In this document: piece by piece, positions 12,361-25,953 of the stretch
How the letters are laid out: every line of letters starts with the position of its first letter
Numbering within the stretch: position 1 is the first letter of the stretch
From: Pomacea canaliculata
Taxonomy: Eukaryota > Mollusca > Gastropoda > Architaenioglossa > Ampullariidae
Length of the DNA stretch: 64,000 nt
Assembly: GCF_003073045.1 (NCBI RefSeq)
Contig: NC_037593.1
Location: 7,865,525 to 7,929,524 of the forward strand
Direction of reading: 5' to 3'
Notes under the pieces: generated by a model
Databases searched by the model: none
What the model was told of the DNA's origin: nothing
Seen by the model: only the letters and a program-made list of their open reading frames with translations
Program-made: the position numbers and the translations under genes

Positions 12361-15284
12361 AGAACCAACTCATGCTCATGGAAAGCACAACCTTACACAC
12401 CTCAGAAAACCCAAAATAATCATGTGAGTTTGTATGGTGTGTATGGTATGTCTGTGTGTGTGTGCGCGCGCTCGTGCGTGCAGAATGACTAACATTTCGG
12501 TAAATGGCGGTTTCCCTGAACACGATTTTCCAAACGTATCGATCTATTTGTGCCATCAGATGATTTCGTGTCAGTTGGGGTTTGGGGGAACCTCTGCCAT
12601 CATCGGATTATTGAGACAGACACAATGCCCGGAATGATGTGTCTGTATTTCAGGGAGGGATCGGTTGTCCCGCCATCATACTTTCTCTTTTCCTGAAATG
12701 AGTTGTCTGACTGTCTGACTGTCTGACATTCATACCACTCGCTTCCTCCCTCAGTTTTGGGTTGTAGGGGGTGTGGGTGTGGGGTTATGCATTCCTTGTG
12801 CTTGGTTGTTTGTTTTGTTTCAATATAATCCTCCATTATTACACAGACTTAAATGTTAACCCTGTGAGTTTGGGAAAACACGTTGACGTGTGCATCCTTT
12901 AACCCTTGACCCTCTTCCTGTTGTTTTCTTTATCGAATTCTTTGTCTCCGTCAAGAGGTGTTTGTCTTTCATTTTTCCTTGAACTAATGATCATAAGTCA
13001 CGAGTTGTAAGATATTGACAATGCCCAAGCCAGACATACAAGTGAAATCATATATTTCCACGATGATTTGGTCTCGGAAATATATTTTCCACTACTCACA
13101 TGATCACAAACAACATAACCAATCAACAATCTACAATCATAAAGTGTTCGTGTGTATGGTTCACCTCACTTTTATATAAGATTTGATCCTTGCACAGTTG
13201 CATTTTACCAAGCAGCAGTAAAAACCACATTTTGTGAATTTCTTTATTGTTGTTACTCTTGCAGAACCGTTGTATACCTGCGTTATTACCTGTACGAACT
13301 CTATTTCCCTGAAAAGCTTAGAAACTTGCACGTGCATATGCACACTCACGCTGGATGCTTTTGTTGATAAGAAAAGGGGAGGGAAAGATAGATAGACAGG
13401 ATAAAGAGAACATGCACCCAAATAAACAAACTACAAAAGCCGATTAGTGAAAAAGAAGAAAGTTAAAAAAAAATGCTTTCAGCTCAGGGCTGTTTTTACT
13501 CGATATATTTTTTTGCGCGACTGTTTTACGGCTTAACTATTGCGACATTGGCTTCCAGATGGATCCACTTCTCATCGATTTTCGTTCATCGTAATTTGCA
13601 TCATCTGCGCAACATTATCCGCCGAAAACAAACCCAGTCAACACACAGTCTGTAGGGGGCTCGGCCGGGACACGGAATGAGGACGAACTGCCATTGCTGC
13701 CTCCCCACCATCATCCTAATGGGTGTGCATCAGCCCCGGGGGCATGTGAACCCCTCCCCGCTATCTTATCCCCGAGTCCCATCCCAGGGCTGTTTGTTTT
13801 CACTGCCTGCAGATTGTCTTTGTAGTGACGGCTGTAGTCTCAAGAGGGGCTGGGGTGTTTTCATCGCTAAACTTCTCAAGCCTCCATGACAGAAATAAAG
13901 AAAAACGGAATTACCTACAAAGTATTTAGCATGATGATTTATTGTGTGTTTGTTTGTTTGTGCAAGCATGAGATCACTGAATAATGTCAGGAGAATAAGA
14001 CTCTACGAATGATTTTTGTCACGGATGGATTTGGTTTCAGTTGCATGCAATCAGACGGAATTATCTTAATAAACCGAGGCCTGTGAGGGCGGAAACATCT
14101 CATCACGAACTTTCCTTTTCCTGGTCATGCAACAGTTTAGACACGTGTACGTGAACCTGCACACACGCACGCACACACGTTCGTCAAACACTTTTGCCCA
14201 AGAGAGAGAGATGAAAAGAGCGCGGACAAGGAGATCAAATGACAACAATTATCGGAAGCTTTGATGTTCAATACGTAAAGCGAACACAAGGTGCGACAAA
14301 TCATTCCGCCAGATAAACACAGACACCTGACTGAACATGCTGCAGCCCTATAAACAGTCATGTCCTGCATTCATGTTCTTCTTCAGACCATGACCGGCGC
14401 GTGTCTGGAAATATCCGAGTGGAGGTGAGGAGGTGAGGAGGCGAGGAGCACGGCGTGTGATGTAAGAGTTCGCTAAATCCGGAGCTGGACCGGGGTCGAC
14501 CGGAGGTCACATCTGGGATCGTTGCATAATGTAGTGATGTGTTGTTATCGTCGACTCTTCGTTCATTCGATCGCTCTGTCAGTTTCTGGACGCATTAGCT
14601 GTGTTCTGTCGCTCTCTCTTTATTGCTTTTTTTTGTGTGTATACATTTCGCATTGCCGGTAATGTTGTGTGTATGTCTTTTGGTTTCCAAACTGAGGTTT
14701 GGGGTCACCCATTTGTTTTTGTTTGTTTGCTTTTTTTGTTTAGGGTTGTTCAAATTTTCTGTACTTAGCTTGTGTCTACACAGCACTTAGGACAGTATCT
14801 ACCGGTAGGCTTTTGTCCTTTTGTCGCTCGCCATTTGAAGTCTCGACTTTTCTAAAGGTGTCTGCTGACGCGCACTGCTACTTTTCAGTTACTAATCCTC
14901 CCCCCCCCCACCACACACACACACACAAAAGCAACCCTACCTGAACCTCCACACCTGGCGTAACGGGCTCAGACCACACACCTTCTATCTATCCCATGCT
15001 CCACACACTCAGCTCGCTTGGAGACAAGCCCTAGAGTAGAGCTCCGTGACCCAGTTCGTGGCCGTCACATTTGTAACTGCGACCCTTCGTGACTTCATCA
15101 AGGTCAATGTCAGGAAACAAGTGGGAGGAGCAGCCAATCAGTCATTGTGTTTTGACGCCGAGCTCACTTCGCCTGGCGCTCGTTCTGTTCACAGAAGTTT
15201 TATGAGCAGCAGCGCGTGATGTTACCAGTCATGCATCAGCGTGACGCGCAGATTCTTCCTGCACTTAGAGAACAATGAATTACA

Positions 15285-15392
15285 AATACACAGACACACA
15301 TATGCACACCCTCACACACAAATACACAGACACACATATGCACACCCTCACACACAAATACACAGACACACATATACACACCCTCACACACA
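15285..15392. repeat. Three-copy tandem repeat, 36-bp unit
   Basis: Three direct copies start at 15285, 15321 and 15357, each AATACACAGACACACATAT followed by GCACACCCTCACACACA. The third has one G-to-A change. Near identity suggests recent expansion inside a CA-rich tract. Confidence 0.95.
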
Positions 15393-17099
15393 CACATACA
15401 CCTCTGCCCACCCTCTCTCTCTCTCACAAACACTACAACTAATTTAGACCCATAGTTAACAAATTAAAAATAAGAGGGAGGCAATACGAGGACACTCACA
15501 TCCACATAAACAACAACACACACACTCACTGACACATTCATAAACAAAACATACTCTCACAGAGCGAGAGAAGCAGACAGACGGAAGTACACTGCAGTTC
15601 AGATAGTCTAGAGCCACAGTTAAAAGACTGCAGTTTAAAATAAGAGGGACAAACACACACACCGTGGATTGCACATACCCTACAGTTAAAGTAATATAAG
15701 CCACTCGTGAAACTAACCATAAACAGCATAGGAGACAACCCTCACTGTCCCTCCTTAATTTCTCCTTCCCATGAGAGAGAGAGGTGCAGAAAGATAAGAG
15801 AACACGTGAGATAAACAAGCAGCTTGAGAGACAATAAAACTGTCACGGAAGTAACTCGCTGACAAGATGATATAAGGAAGTAACTATAAGCATTGAGTGG
15901 ACTAACTATGTAGTTTGGGTTTTTCTACACAAAGAAATATAGACATCAGATAATTGAATGCTCTTTCAGTTCAGTCTTCCTTCTTATTTTCTGTAATCAT
16001 TTCCTTGCTGCACGACCTTCTATCTGTATACCTCCGTGCTCACTGTAAACTTTCCCTTTGTTTACGATACTGGAGTCAGCACTAGGACTAAAGGCTTGCT
16101 GACCGACCAAAACGAGGTTAATCAAAACGGAGTTCAAACCATGTAGTCGTGATAGATATTGGCATACTTTAAGTTCATTGGTGTCAACGTTGCCTATGGC
16201 AATCTACCACATAAAGCCCTCGGTTACTAACTAGGTCAACCAAGTGCAGACCAGTGCGGGGAAGGCTTGTGACGAGTTTCACCAATGTCAGATGTTGGCC
16301 TGCAGCTCCAGCTCCAGATACTTATCTTTACAGGGCTTTAGAGATATCGGTCAGCGATTAACAACCTTCGTAAAATGTATCCCATAAATCTAAGGGCAAT
16401 AAAATTTGGCTTGTGTTTCTGGTTTTTGGCAATTAGGGTGGATATCGCTTATATACAGGTGTTCTCAGCGCCCACCTGTACAAGGGGTGAGGTGGTGCCT
16501 ATCGCAGTTACACGTGGAACACAAAACGCGAGACACGATAATACTTAACGAGCGTGAACGTAAAGAATCTGACACCAAGGCAAGTATATGGCAAGTATAT
16601 GGCAAGTACAAGAACTTGTTGCCTGTCCTGCTATAGCTGTATAATAAAGGGGTCCTCTGCACTTTGGCAAAGATACTATTGCTCTTTGTGTATTTTTTCT
16701 TAGAAAAAGTCTGTAAAATTACTCTTAGTACGTGTCTAGGTGCTGTTCTGAGTAGAATATTGCAGCTTTTCCGCTCACCTGCGTTGCTAGTAAGCTAACT
16801 CGATCACGTGAGGTGAGGTATGAAGTTATAAAGTTTATATCTTCCGGGTTGGTTTTTTTTTTTTTTAAACAATGACAGCTCAAATCTCAGGGTTTAGACA
16901 GAATTAAAGGATACTATACGCTCTCATCACGGTTTTTTTTTTTCAAAGCCTTTGTTATTGATACTTTCCTACTTCAGCAAAAGTTGCGATAATGTCTATT
17001 ATTTCCTCGTACACAGGACTGAGGAAGTAAAATCTGTTTCCTTGCAGCGTTTGTGCATGTCCGCGTGTTCTCTCTATCTTGCCTCAACTTCTATGCCGA

Positions 17100-17791
17100 G
17101 TACCCGGAATATGGGACTGCGCATGCGTTGCTTATGGTTGCTAAGCAACTGTCCTGCTCATTAAACAACATATTGCCCAAACCATGGTTCTTTGATATCG
17201 AACTGATCCAGATTTCCCCCCTCGTCCTCGCGCTTCTTCACTTCAAGAGGATGCGAGACTTCTTGCAGGATCGATCTCGTATCGTCTCGTATCGTATGCT
17301 GACATCATTGTGCTGCTGTTCACAGTCAACGTTCGCCAGTTGAACAGCGATGGCGCCTGTATGGACAGACATGTGACCCCCGTCGTTCACTGCAGAACCC
17401 TCCACAGACTGACCCCCACTTCTTTGTTTAACCCTTTGTATGAGTCAAACCATATGTCTTCTGTGTTCCTTTGTCGCCGCGCGGCTTTTGTTCACTGTCG
17501 CGCCAGTGAGCGAGGTTGGCGCTGTGCTTGTGCCTCGAACGCTCGCGCGCGCGAACGCTCTATGTTGCGCCTTGACGCGCGGGTCTGTTTATGTTGCCTC
17601 GCGACCCTCGCCGTCACGTGACATGTCGTCATCTTCCGTTCGCTCGCGAAAGATAAACAGACGATCGTGGTGTTCACAGCTGAATCGAGTTGCAGAGGAT
17701 GTAAGAAGCAGTTGCACATCTAACCATTGTACGAATTTGTTCCAGCGCCTCACAGTACTGAATAAAAGTATTTGTGGGGTTAGGACTTTAG
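17100..17791 (+). promoter_or_regulatory. CpG-rich putative promoter and 5' UTR exon of the Yippee-like gene
   Basis: CpG density rises sharply between about 17460 and 17640 (runs of CGCGCG and CACGTGAC), unlike the flanks. TGCGCATGCG at 17118-17127 resembles an NRF1 site, and GTTGCTAAGCAAC at 17137-17149 resembles an RFX X-box. A strong donor (AG|GTAAGT) follows 17791, and the acceptor TATCTTTCAG| ends at 19088. This suggests a non-coding first exon ending at 17791 spliced to an exon starting at 19089 that carries the ATG at 19372. The motifs and splice sites are visible in the sequence; the promoter role is inferred. Confidence 0.45.
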
Positions 17792-19371
17792 GTAAGTTTG
17801 AGGTTCATGCTTGTTTACTTTTATTGGAGGGATTAACGGTCTGAAGGAACTCCGACACATGTCGTCTGCACTGCAGCTGCAATCTCATTCCTAAAGTGCA
17901 GCGAAATTCTCTGCAGTACTGATCGTGCGTTTAAACTTCATGAATTGGATTATAATAGTGGTTGAAGTTTTCTCTCATGTAAAAATATTTTTCGAGGCGC
18001 TGTCCGCAGTGCAGAAAAGATTGCTGTCTCCAAACATCGCAGCTGTGAAAACCCGCCATTGGCGCAGTTTCAAAACAAAGGGTGAAAACCAAAACAAAAC
18101 CTGCTTTCCGTCTAATACACGAGCTAGAGCTTGCAGAGGTTTGATGCATAGACACATTTTGATAAGAAAATTGCAGTCCTGTTGAATACTTTTCAGATTT
18201 GCTCCTTGTTTCTTTGTTCTGGTGACCTTTTCTGTGGCATGTGTGCGTTCAGTCACTGGACGTTGATCAACGAGGATGTAGCGACCACGAAGTTTTGTTC
18301 CCTTCTTTTTCTTTGCATTGAGTTTTGCAGAAGTCGAAAATGGTTAAGAGATGAACTTCGTCACTAAGCAAGCGCTTATTTCGGTGTCTTTTTTTGTCAG
18401 AAGCACTAGAAACAATGGATGCAGAGTGTTTGCGAAGCCAGCGTGCAGCGCTGGGCGACTATAAATAGAACTAGGCTGCAAATATGGCGGAGGGACGAAC
18501 AGATGTTGATGTTTTTCGTCCAAGCATTCTGTCGTTGAAAGAGCTCTGCTTGCATTCTCAGAGGAACCGTACTTTTAGGAAAAGATGTCTTAATCTTTTT
18601 TGCGTGAATTTTGTGTGCTTGACGTCGACATAACAAAGCAAGGTGGGTCTTTCTACGTGTGTTATGGTTCTGGTACAACAGGTTGGATCGAAATGTCAAA
18701 ACGAGACCCATCACAACAACACGTACACGCTTGAGGCGGGACTGTAACTGAGGTGGTGAGATGTGCAGGTTGCAGTCAAGCTTGACCGTACTGGAGGCTA
18801 GAGCATGAATAGTTTTTATGCATGTTTAAAGTAGAGAACAGTGGCAGCATTTCGAGGTGCAGTGCTAGGATCGTATTGCGTACTATCAGCTGCGCTCGCA
18901 TTAGGCTGGTAGTGTTGTTAAAAACATTTGTGAACTAGGGTTAACTCTTCTGTCAGGTGTTTGCTATGCTAGTGATAATTTCTTTCTAGTGTAAAGTAGC
19001 AGGGAAGGTTGTTTACTTGATTATTTTCAGACACCTGCAGTGATTTTTGTATGTAATGCAACAGTTCAGTTTTTGTTTTATCTTTCAGCAGATTGGTTCA
19101 GACAACGTTTTAGTGACCAAGGGATCGGCCAGCCATTTGCCTCTGTGTATGCTGAGAGCTCAGCAGTGTTTAAACAAACCCTGACCTGCAGCCCAACTTC
19201 GTCACACTCTGGCTTAGCTTTCAACGCATTGCTTCTCAAATTTATTAATTGGGGCTCTGCGCTGACACGTAAGCCTGCAAAACGGGTTGTTCATTCATTT
19301 GCTTGTTTGGCCCCCTCCTCAACTTCAAAATTCCCCGCCAGTCTATTCGATGTCTGTCCAGTTCGGCAAAA

Positions 19372-21313
19372 ATGGTGAAGACTTTTCAGGCATACCTGCC
19401 AAACAAGTGTCACCGCACCTATAGCTGTCTGCACTGCAGGGCACATCTGGCCAACCACGATGAATTGATTTCAAAGGTGAGCCTGTCAGCTGTTGAAATG
19501 TTTTGAAATAAAACACACTCATAACATAAATTTTGGTTATTATTTTTAGAATGTTTAAAGTGTGAGAAATGCATGAAAATATTACCAGATTAACAGTTAA
19601 TCTGTTTGGCAGCAAGTTGAAAATCTTAAAAATATCAATTTTTAGCCAGAAGAGGAAAAGCCCTGCAATATTCCCATGCTTATTGGGCCAAGAAGGTTCC
19701 AAAAGCTTATGGATTCATTGCAATATATAAACTTGAATGAGCTTTTTATGACAAATGTAAAATAGTGTTGTAATAAGCATTATTTCAATTAAAGCCATGG
19801 TATCCAAGTAAGTTTGGTGACCATCAAAGTTTGATCATATATCTGCATTCTAGTTGGTAGCTTACCCTACATAAATCTTATTCTGTTATTCTTATTTAAG
19901 GGTTTGGTTAGTGGATTTTGTGTGGGTGTGTGATGACCAGATAGATTAGTGCAAAGTTATTTCCAAAAATTTGCTAGAATACTTCCATTTCATTCTTGAG
20001 ATATCCACCTATAAAGATTGCATACAAAGACATCAACAACATGGACATAAGGATAGACAGAAATATGTTCTTATTGTCTAGGTTACAGCACATGGGATGT
20101 ATCTGTGGACAAATTTGTCAATAGCTTGACTTGTTATGGGGTTTCATGTTATTTGAAGGTGTATCTCAGAAATGGTGGAGGTTGAGAGGTATTATTCAAA
20201 TATTGAGGCGCAGTATCTTGCACTGAGCTTTACCCATTCATTTCATAAAAACATTGGACCCTACTAGACTTTTAACACATTGGATATCTGTAGCTTACTA
20301 TATAGTTCTGACTATTATTGCTGCATGTTTTGTGACCTATGGTCCCTTAATGACTGTAGTTAGTTGGTGGAATCAGTGTGTTGATAATTTTCTTTGCCAA
20401 CATTTGTATAGCTGGTTATTTATAATTTCACAATTTTGATATTTTGCAGTCATTTCAAGGCAGTCAAGGGCGTGCCTACTTGTTCAATTCTGTGTAAGTT
20501 ATAATGTGTGTACAATATGAGATGAGCAGATTACTGCATAGAAACTCATACAAAATATATTTCTTTAGTGCTGTGATTGTAAAGTCACCTGAGGTTTGAA
20601 TGGAATGTGCTGTTGATTATCTTTTTATATCTTTATAACTATAGTTGATGTCAACAGTAGTTAATTTTCAGATCATAAGTATACTTCATATATATTAGTA
20701 CAGTGCTCTTTTCAAAATGTTCGGAAAAAGTCAGTTCATTGTAATGCTAGTGATTTGTTGAAGGGATTACTAATTCACAGTGGAAGAATGATGAACAAGT
20801 AAGAAAATGAAATGACTAAAAACATTGAGATAAAAGGGTTTCTTTCTTGTGTACAGGGTAAATGTTGGCTGTGGTCCTGCAGAGGAACGAGTTTTGCTCA
20901 CTGGCCTTCATGCTGTCGCAGACATTTATTGCGAGTGCTGCAAAACAACGCTGGGCTGGAAATACGTATGTTTGTTTATCATCAGATACTTTAAGAAGTA
21001 GGAAGTAGAAGATAAACCTAAGATGTGATGCAGAAAAATATCCTTTTAGGAGATAGTAATGCTGCAGAAAGAGAATTTTGAAAAAAAAATATAGACATTT
21101 CATAGAGTTTAGAAAGCTTTACAGATTTGTAAGTTGTGGAGCTTGAGATGGCTTGGACTTGCATTTGAGGACTCTGGATTCCCACTGTCTCTGAGTAGAG
21201 TGCATTTGTCTTTCTTGTTGCAGGAACATGCCTTTGAGTCCAGCCAAAAGTACAAGGAGGGCAAATACATCATAGAGCTTGCCCACATGATCAAAGATAA
21301 CGGATGGGAGTGA
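19372..21313 (+). CDS. Yippee-like zinc-binding protein (YPEL1-4 type)
   Basis: Four coding exons, all with GT-AG introns: 19372-19476, 20450-20493, 20857-20965 and 21224-21313. They join in frame to 115 residues ending DNGWE-stop. The product is nearly identical to animal YPEL1-4, small nuclear and centrosome-associated proteins with one Yippee zinc-binding fold. The metal ligands follow the family pattern C-x2-C-x52-C-x2-C at Cys19, Cys22, Cys75 and Cys78. Conserved blocks include [45 protein letters not shown] and the TTLGWKY stretch. The ATG at 19372 gives a short [11 protein letters not shown]-terminus, about four residues shorter than human YPEL3. One oddity is a second Cys inside the last pair (CECC instead of the usual CENC). 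The family is highly conserved and linked to cell division and growth control, but its biochemical role is not settled. Which vertebrate paralogue is closest cannot be decided here. Confidence 0.97.
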
Positions 21314-24212
21314 TCATGTGACTTATGTCTCTTCACTTTTCATTGGCCAGAGTATCTCTGTGAGCTTTTCTAAAGCAGAACACTGCACACATTAGTGTCT
21401 GTAATCATGTAGTCCAAGAGCAGGTCAGCAGGCAGTCTGCTTGCTGGCCTCTTATGTCTTCATTGGATTTTGACAGACATCGTCCATCCTTTGTGATGTG
21501 AAACTGTGAATTGTGGTCAGGCCTGTCTCATTTTGGCAGGCCAGTGACTGGGGTCTGCAGCACAAGATTCATTCCTTTGACCATTCAAGCAACCACACTT
21601 TGTTTCTTGTGTAGTGACTTTAGCCCATAGTCCTTGGCAAAAGGATATAGTAAAAGAAATTCAAGTGAGTTTCGAAATTTGACCCCAAGAAACAACCCAC
21701 CAGTGCTTTCATGACTACACTGACAACTCCCCCCTTGTCTCAAATGAACATTGTGAAAATATTTTCTCTTGATGAAAGAAAGACGTCTGTGAAGGCATCT
21801 CTTTATCAAGGGACTCTTTCTTAAAAAAAAAGAAAAAAAAAAAAGAAAAGAAAAAATTGAACTTTCACCCTATAGAAAGATTTGCCATGGACAGTTAATT
21901 TCCATTTTTGATAGGAATGGAACGATGGCAGCTGTAGGGCAAGTAAATTTAGAGTACAGAGACCTGGGATGGAGGCAAGAAAATCCAAACAAATAAAAAA
22001 AAAACCCCTGCCTTTTATACAACTCAGCTTCGATTCATTCAGTGCACGGCTTGAGCTATTTTAGTACTGAGAAGATTTCTTTGTGTGGGAAGGTGACAAA
22101 GACTGAAGAGATCTCATTTTCCTAAATTTTTCTAATATTTATTAATTTCGTTTGTTTTTAATTTTTTTTTTCTGTTTTTCTTTCTGTTCTGTTGTACAGG
22201 GTTGGAAGGGATTTTGAAGAAGCTGGATTGGATGGGGTTGAGGAGAGGTGGGAATGGACAGATTGAAAGTAAAGAGGGGAGGTTCTTTTGTGAGATTAGG
22301 CACACTAACATGGCTTCATAAGGTCCACATGTACATAGCCTTTCCTGTGCTTTGCGAAAGTGCAGTTTGTGTCGGCATTTGGCACAAAAGAGAGAGAAAG
22401 CTAAGGGGAGGGACATTGGGTGCTTGCTGTGATTTTTGCTAGAGGGACTCTACATCCTTCAATGCCAAAATGAGGTGGAGTCCTCAGTCACCCAAATTGT
22501 ATTTTGTATATTCATCCATTATATGTTTTGGTGTTCATGTGTTAGTAGTGCTTGATGTCGTTTCCAAGTGAGATGTTGTATTGAGTGTGCCCTATGGTAT
22601 GTAGCATTTTTTTTCCCTTGTTTTCAATTTTGTAAACAACTTGAATTGGCATTGTAGCTGGAAAAGTACACAAGCTATGCTGATCATATGAGCACCTAAA
22701 CACCTTAAAGAAGCAGTTCATTTCAGTGTATATAAATGTTTATTTATACTGTTTTTTTCGCAAGCTTTCAATGCAGTAGAAAACATTAAACGTGTGAAAA
22801 CAAATGCTGCAGTCAAAACATAATTCGACTCCTTTGTTCGTTGTGCTTCAGCTGGATTGTGCTGTTACCTGTACAGTACTGTATTATTATTATCATGTAA
22901 GATGCAAATGCCAACATTTCTAGACAGCTTTGTTGCTGGAATTAAGGGCATACCATTATCAAGTTTCCCCCCCCTCCCCCATTGAGAAAGAGATTAATGC
23001 AAACCAATGCATGGAAGAAGAAACTGAAATAGTTTGATAGACAACCTTGCTGTATGGAGGATATAGATTTATTGTTGTTAAGATATAAAAGTGTTAAATA
23101 TCTACAGTCTTTCTTGATATCCATTTTGTCCCCTCCCAAAAATGATAGACTTGTCATCATACATAAATATACATTTTCACAGTAGAAAAAATTATGCTGC
23201 TTGTACAAAATATTTTACTTTAATTTCTGTAATAAGGAAAATTGTTTACCTTCAAGGGTCTGTGACAAATACCGTTATGAAAGTAACATACAGCTAGCTA
23301 TTTATAGAAAGAACAAAACCACAATTATGTTCTAACCTAGTACATTGAGCAGTGGAACTGGGGTGTTAAAGCTTTCGTGGGGGCTTATTAAGCAACCAGA
23401 AAAGTTTTAAGGGGTGCATTTTGTGAGTTGTAAAATATAGTTGGCTAAATTGTCAAAAAGCTGTGAAGTTTGCTAAAATATAGATTGTGAGTTGCTCTGT
23501 AGTACAGCCAAGCTTTGTAGCGTTTTTATCTAAAACTTCCTTTGGCTTTAGAGTGTAGTGCTTGATATTTCAACAACATGAAGCAAAAGTGTACAAAGAT
23601 TGCAGGATTTCCAAATATAAACTAGTTTAAGGGCTTAGATTCCTTCTAAGTGGAGGAAACATTATTTGTGCTATGTGCTCATCTGGTAAAGAGTTTACAG
23701 ATTAGGATGGATTTACATAATTTGAAGGAATAAATTTGCTAATTGATTAAATGATCTAAATTAGGCTTTAGTTTTGAGACCTAATTTCCCTGCTCAGTCC
23801 ATAAGTTCCCCCCAGCTTCACCTTTACTACTGTGTCAGTTGACAACGGACAAATCATGCTATTTATATTTCACAGCTATTTTCTACAGAAAACTCATTCA
23901 TGAAATTTCATTCATAAGAAGAATATTATTACTTTTCTTCTCTGGTCAACCATTATCTGCTGACTGGTTTTCAATGCTAGAGAAGAGTCGAAAGTCTGTA
24001 TATGCCTATGTCATTTAATACTGCAGAACATACAGTGCACCTCCTGTACAGTTCTCTGCAAATGGTGCCAAGCTGTAACTACTTTAACCCAAGCTTCTGA
24101 GAGCTTTTGCTGTTCAACAGTTCACACAAACATGAAAAGATTTTTTGTCTTTTTGTTCTAGAGTAACATTATATGTATTTCCACTCAATAAAGATGTCAA
24201 ACTATACCTTGA
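21314..24212 (+). other. Long 3' UTR of the Yippee-like gene
   Basis: AT-rich sequence without coding potential runs from the stop codon to the first good polyadenylation signal, giving a 3' UTR of about 2.9 kb. Long 3' UTRs often carry post-transcriptional control elements, but I identify none with confidence. It contains an A-rich run near 21820-21855. Confidence 0.6.
24187..24192 (+). terminator. Polyadenylation signal AATAAA
   Basis: AATAAA at 24187-24192 is followed by a GT-containing stretch (TTGACGTTGTGG) about 20-30 bases on, as expected for a cleavage site near 24210. It would end the Yippee-like transcript. Confidence 0.6.
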
Positions 24213-25287
24213 CGTTGTGGCCTACGGAGCTATTATTTATTAAAACCTAGCTGTTTGTGATTTAGTTTCCTTGTCACTATTTGGTTGCCAGATGCTTACC
24301 GCTTAGACTTTTTGAAGGTCTCCTCGATCTTCCCCTGTCCCATTGGCTGACAAGGTGGCATGCCCAATTCACTTGTAGATGACTACTGGATTAGTCTGGC
24401 ATACAATGTATAAATTTTACGAGGTGCGTTGTCTACCACCTAAAGAAGACATTATTGAAATGACATTTTCTTCTTTCATACACAACAGGATTACAAGACT
24501 AGACCTTAACCGCATTTGCTCCTTGGATTTTCTTGCCTTGCCTGACAAACCTGGCACAGCAAATTTTCATGATGTCTGGATTTTGTTTGTTTGTTTGGTG
24601 TTTTATAAACAAATCTCCCCTGTGAATAGCTGACAGCTTGTTGATGTCAAATTAATGGCCATTGCGCTCATTCACACAATTTGACATGTCTGACAATTGT
24701 TAACAGAATTCCAGCTTTGTTAGACAATCCTTGCAGTCAGATGGAAGTGTTTTGACTTGCAAGACTTACAGCAGCACTTTTGCAGTGGGCTATTTGAGGT
24801 ACTTATTAAGTTTTGCTCAAAAAGTTTACAGTTGCACTGTCTGAGATGTAGACAGGAGTGAGATGGAAAATGCAGTGGAGCCAAGATTTTTTTTTTGAGG
24901 GGGGAACATGCAAGTGAAACAACTCATATTTTCATCTAAAATGATCTCAAACTGTCTACTTACAGATTACATCTTCCATTTCTGGGTGTAGGCAATAGCT
25001 CTAGTTCAGTGCATGATCTAGTCATCTTTTCTTCGCATAGACTTCAGCAGTTAGTAGTTTGTTGAAGTCCAGTTTTCAATGGATTTTTACAAGTCAAAAC
25101 AAAACCTAGCATAACTAGATTTGTCAAAATATACTAGTGTCATTAATTGTAAAATCACCTTTAGGTGGAAGCACCTTCCTGTCAAACCATGCATGCAAGT
25201 AGTGTCCATAACCTATCAGAAAAGTAGGAAAAAAAAGAAGTAAATTCACATTACCATTACACTACGGAATATTGCTACAATTGGCAA
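24213..25287. other. Spacer between convergent genes
   Basis: About 1 kb between the inferred 3' ends of the Yippee-like gene (+) and the GPCR gene (-). It is AT-rich, has no gene-like frame, and may hold part of either 3' UTR if other poly(A) sites are used. Confidence 0.5.
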
Positions 25288-25295
25288 GAGCCTTG

Positions 25296-25301
25296 TTTAT
25301 T
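25296..25301 (-). terminator. Candidate polyadenylation signal of the GPCR gene
   Basis: AATAAA on the - strand, about 650 bases beyond the GPCR stop codon. A second candidate lies at 25388-25393. I cannot tell which is used. Confidence 0.4.
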
Positions 25302-25953
25302 CCTTTTTACTCCTCCAGCAGCATAGGGCCACACAATTGGCGAGAACCAATCTGTTATATAATGTTTTTTAAACTCCATTCTTTCGTTTTATTCTAGCCC
25401 TCATTTCATTTACTTCTTTTTCTAATATCTTTTTTATATCTCCTGCTCTACTGTCTTTTATTTTCTGCTTAACAATTTCACAACAAAAATGAAAGGCCAA
25501 CAATAATTGATTCACTGTTCTAGTTTGATGTCGAAACACAAAAATCGAACGATTGAAAATGACTTCGTGATATTTTGCAGAGTGGCCTTGGCTCATAAAC
25601 AGTTGATAAGGAGGAGGTGGGCGTGGGGAGGGAGTAGTGGCCTAGAAACAGGCATTGGTCTAAGGGAGAGAACTGCAGTGCTGGACGTGACTGCATTACG
25701 TGCTCTTGTCTACACAGGCTGAGAATGGTGGCTGGCTAGGGAAAATAAGTTTCTTTGCTACTCAGGTGTCTCATCGTAATAGTTAAATGGTTGCTCACTT
25801 TTCGCTGGTGATCAGACACAATTCTGATGAGTTTTTCATTTTTGTTTCAGTTATACATTTGCACTAATCCACTTTACTCTTGTGACACAACTTTGCCTAA
25901 TTTGGTGAAACGATCCTCGACCTTTTGCCGATTAAGAAGGGTTAACAGCTTGC

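Larger units (their letters stand above)
1..17099. other. Gene-poor region rich in simple repeats
   Basis: I see no coding exon or RNA gene here that I can support. Open frames are short and have no recognisable motif, and the longest (188 codons at 8474-9040) overlaps another open frame on the opposite strand. The region holds a polypurine tract, CA/GT-rich stretches, several minisatellites and a possible tRNA-derived SINE, listed separately. It may contain non-coding RNAs or UTR exons of genes outside the window, which sequence reading alone cannot show. Confidence 0.6.

Noticed and set aside
17440-17844. 134-codon + strand frame in the CpG-rich segment
   Set aside because: Open because of high GC; no homology, and the segment looks like promoter or 5' UTR.
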